Source: Pseudomonadota bacterium
GTDB lineage: Bacteria; Pseudomonadota; Alphaproteobacteria; Rhizobiales; Rhizobiaceae
DNA: 6,524 nt
Assembly: GCA_023428515.1 (NCBI GenBank)
Contig: JAEYXI010000082.1
Location: 1-6,524 of the forward strand
Direction: 5' to 3'
A program made the position numbers and the translations under genes. Positions 5,921-6,524 of the stretch are shown in pieces. Position 1 is the first letter of the stretch; every line of letters begins with the position of its first letter. The notes beneath the pieces were generated by a model that saw only the letters and a list, made by a program, of their open reading frames with translations, did no database searches and was not told the origin of the DNA.

Positions 5921-6524
5921 TTGAACGCATTATCTCCTTCGGCGGCCATCAAGCAGAAGGTCGCCCGGCTTGCGTTGTGGTCGATCATCGTCGCCTTCGT
6001 GGTCCTCGGTCTGAAGACGTTCGCCTGGTGGATCACCGGCTCGGTTGCGCTCTATTCCGACGCGCTGGAATCGATCGTCAACGTGGTGACGGCGATCGCC
6101 GCGCTTTGGGCGATCCGTGTCAGCCACATGCCTGCGGACCGTGACCACCAGCATGGTCACCACAAGGCTGAATATTTTGCGGCGGTGCTGGAAGGCGCGA
6201 TGATCATCGTCGCCGCTCTTCTGATTATGTCGCAGGTGTTTCGGACGCTGAGCAATCCAAGCCCGCTCGAGCAGCCTTGGGAAGGCCTGGCCGTGAACGG
6301 CTTCGCTGCCGTCCTGAATGCCGTCTGGGCCTTCGTCCTCATCCGCCAGGGACGCAGCGCGAAATCGCCCGCGCTCGAAGCTGACGGCCACCACCTGATG
6401 ACGGACGTGATGACCTCGGGCGGCGTCATCGCCGGACTGATCCTGGCGGTCCTCACGGGCTGGACGATCCTCGATCCGCTGCTCGCCGCGCTGGTCGGCG
6501 TCACCATCCTGTGGTCGGGCTGGC
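5921..6524 (+). CDS. Cation diffusion facilitator (CDF) family metal transporter, 3' end cut by window
   Basis: The reading frame stays open from a TTG at 5921 to the window edge (201 codons plus one base) and clearly encodes the membrane part of a CDF metal/proton antiporter, which exports divalent cations from the cytoplasm. Hydrophobic segments lie at about 15-35, 38-66, 87-108, 123-142, 163-181 and 184-201. The family pattern SDALESIVN (46-54) in the second helix and DGHHLMTD (155-162) in the fifth supply the transport site, with H158/D162 as HxxxD and E50/N54 in helix 2. The loop DRDHQHGHHKAE (73-84) is the usual His-rich CDF segment. TTG is chosen because no ATG or GTG lies between the in-frame TGA at 5864 and the first membrane helix; AAGG (5908-5911) stands nine bases upstream. 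The gene follows the trpE(G) stop by one base with no terminator, suggesting co-transcription and translational coupling. The metal is not predictable; the cytoplasmic C-terminal domain lies outside the window. Confidence 0.9.
   Translation, partial: MNALSPSAAIKQKVARLALWSIIVAFVVLGLKTFAWWITGSVALYSDALESIVNVVTAIAALWAIRVSHMPADRDHQHGHHKAEYFAAVLEGAMIIVAALLIMSQVFRTLSNPSPLEQPWEGLAVNGFAAVLNAVWAFVLIRQGRSAKSPALEADGHHLMTDVMTSGGVIAGLILAVLTGWTILDPLLAALVGVTILWSGW

Noticed and set aside
5263..6036. A 257-codon minus-strand frame opposite the trpE(G) end and CDF start
   Set aside because: It covers the opposite strand of the glutaminase domain and the beginning of the CDF gene, both strongly supported. No ribosome site or domain was seen.
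1..6524. CRISPR array, tRNA/rRNA, prophage or defence-type new system
   Set aside because: No regularly spaced direct repeats, tRNA-like folds, transposase, integrase or nuclease genes were seen. The recognisable genes are metabolic or transport genes.

Overview
The window looks like chromosomal DNA from a Rhizobiales alphaproteobacterium, probably close to Mesorhizobium. The basis is GC-rich coding sequence, a fused trpE(G) anthranilate synthase gene behind a rhizobial-type trpL attenuator, and a mosaic palindromic intergenic repeat resembling the RIME elements of rhizobia. The genus is an inference from gene style; no database was searched.

Layout. Positions 1-476 hold no gene I can support. 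The first ~239 bases resemble the structured 5' part of a group II intron (low confidence) and end in a long inverted repeat. A RIME-like double palindrome follows at about 325-408. A complete plus-strand gene (477-1535) encodes a zinc-dependent deacylase of the succinylglutamate desuccinylase/aspartoacylase family. It converges on a minus-strand amino-acid/polyamine (APC) permease gene (1609-3324); between them lies a hairpin with the oligo-U run on the permease side. The region 3325-3729 is a divergent regulatory region. It carries the permease leader with a perfect hairpin, a candidate promoter for the trp unit, the 14-codon trpL leader ORF with three consecutive Trp codons, and a clear terminator/antiterminator switch. 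trpE(G) (3730-5919, 729 aa) follows. One base after its stop, a TTG-initiated cation diffusion facilitator (CDF) transporter gene begins and runs off the right edge.

How the parts work together. trpL and the attenuator sense charged tRNA-Trp and set read-through into trpE(G), whose product makes anthranilate from chorismate and glutamine and keeps the residues associated with tryptophan feedback control. The CDF gene has no visible promoter or terminator separating it from trpE(G), so it may share the attenuated transcript. The deacylase and permease could form a functional pair (uptake and hydrolysis of an N-acyl amino compound), but only adjacency supports that.

I found no CRISPR array, tRNA, rRNA, complete insertion sequence or clearly new multi-gene system. 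The strongest regulatory element is the trp attenuator. The least explained DNA is positions 1-260.
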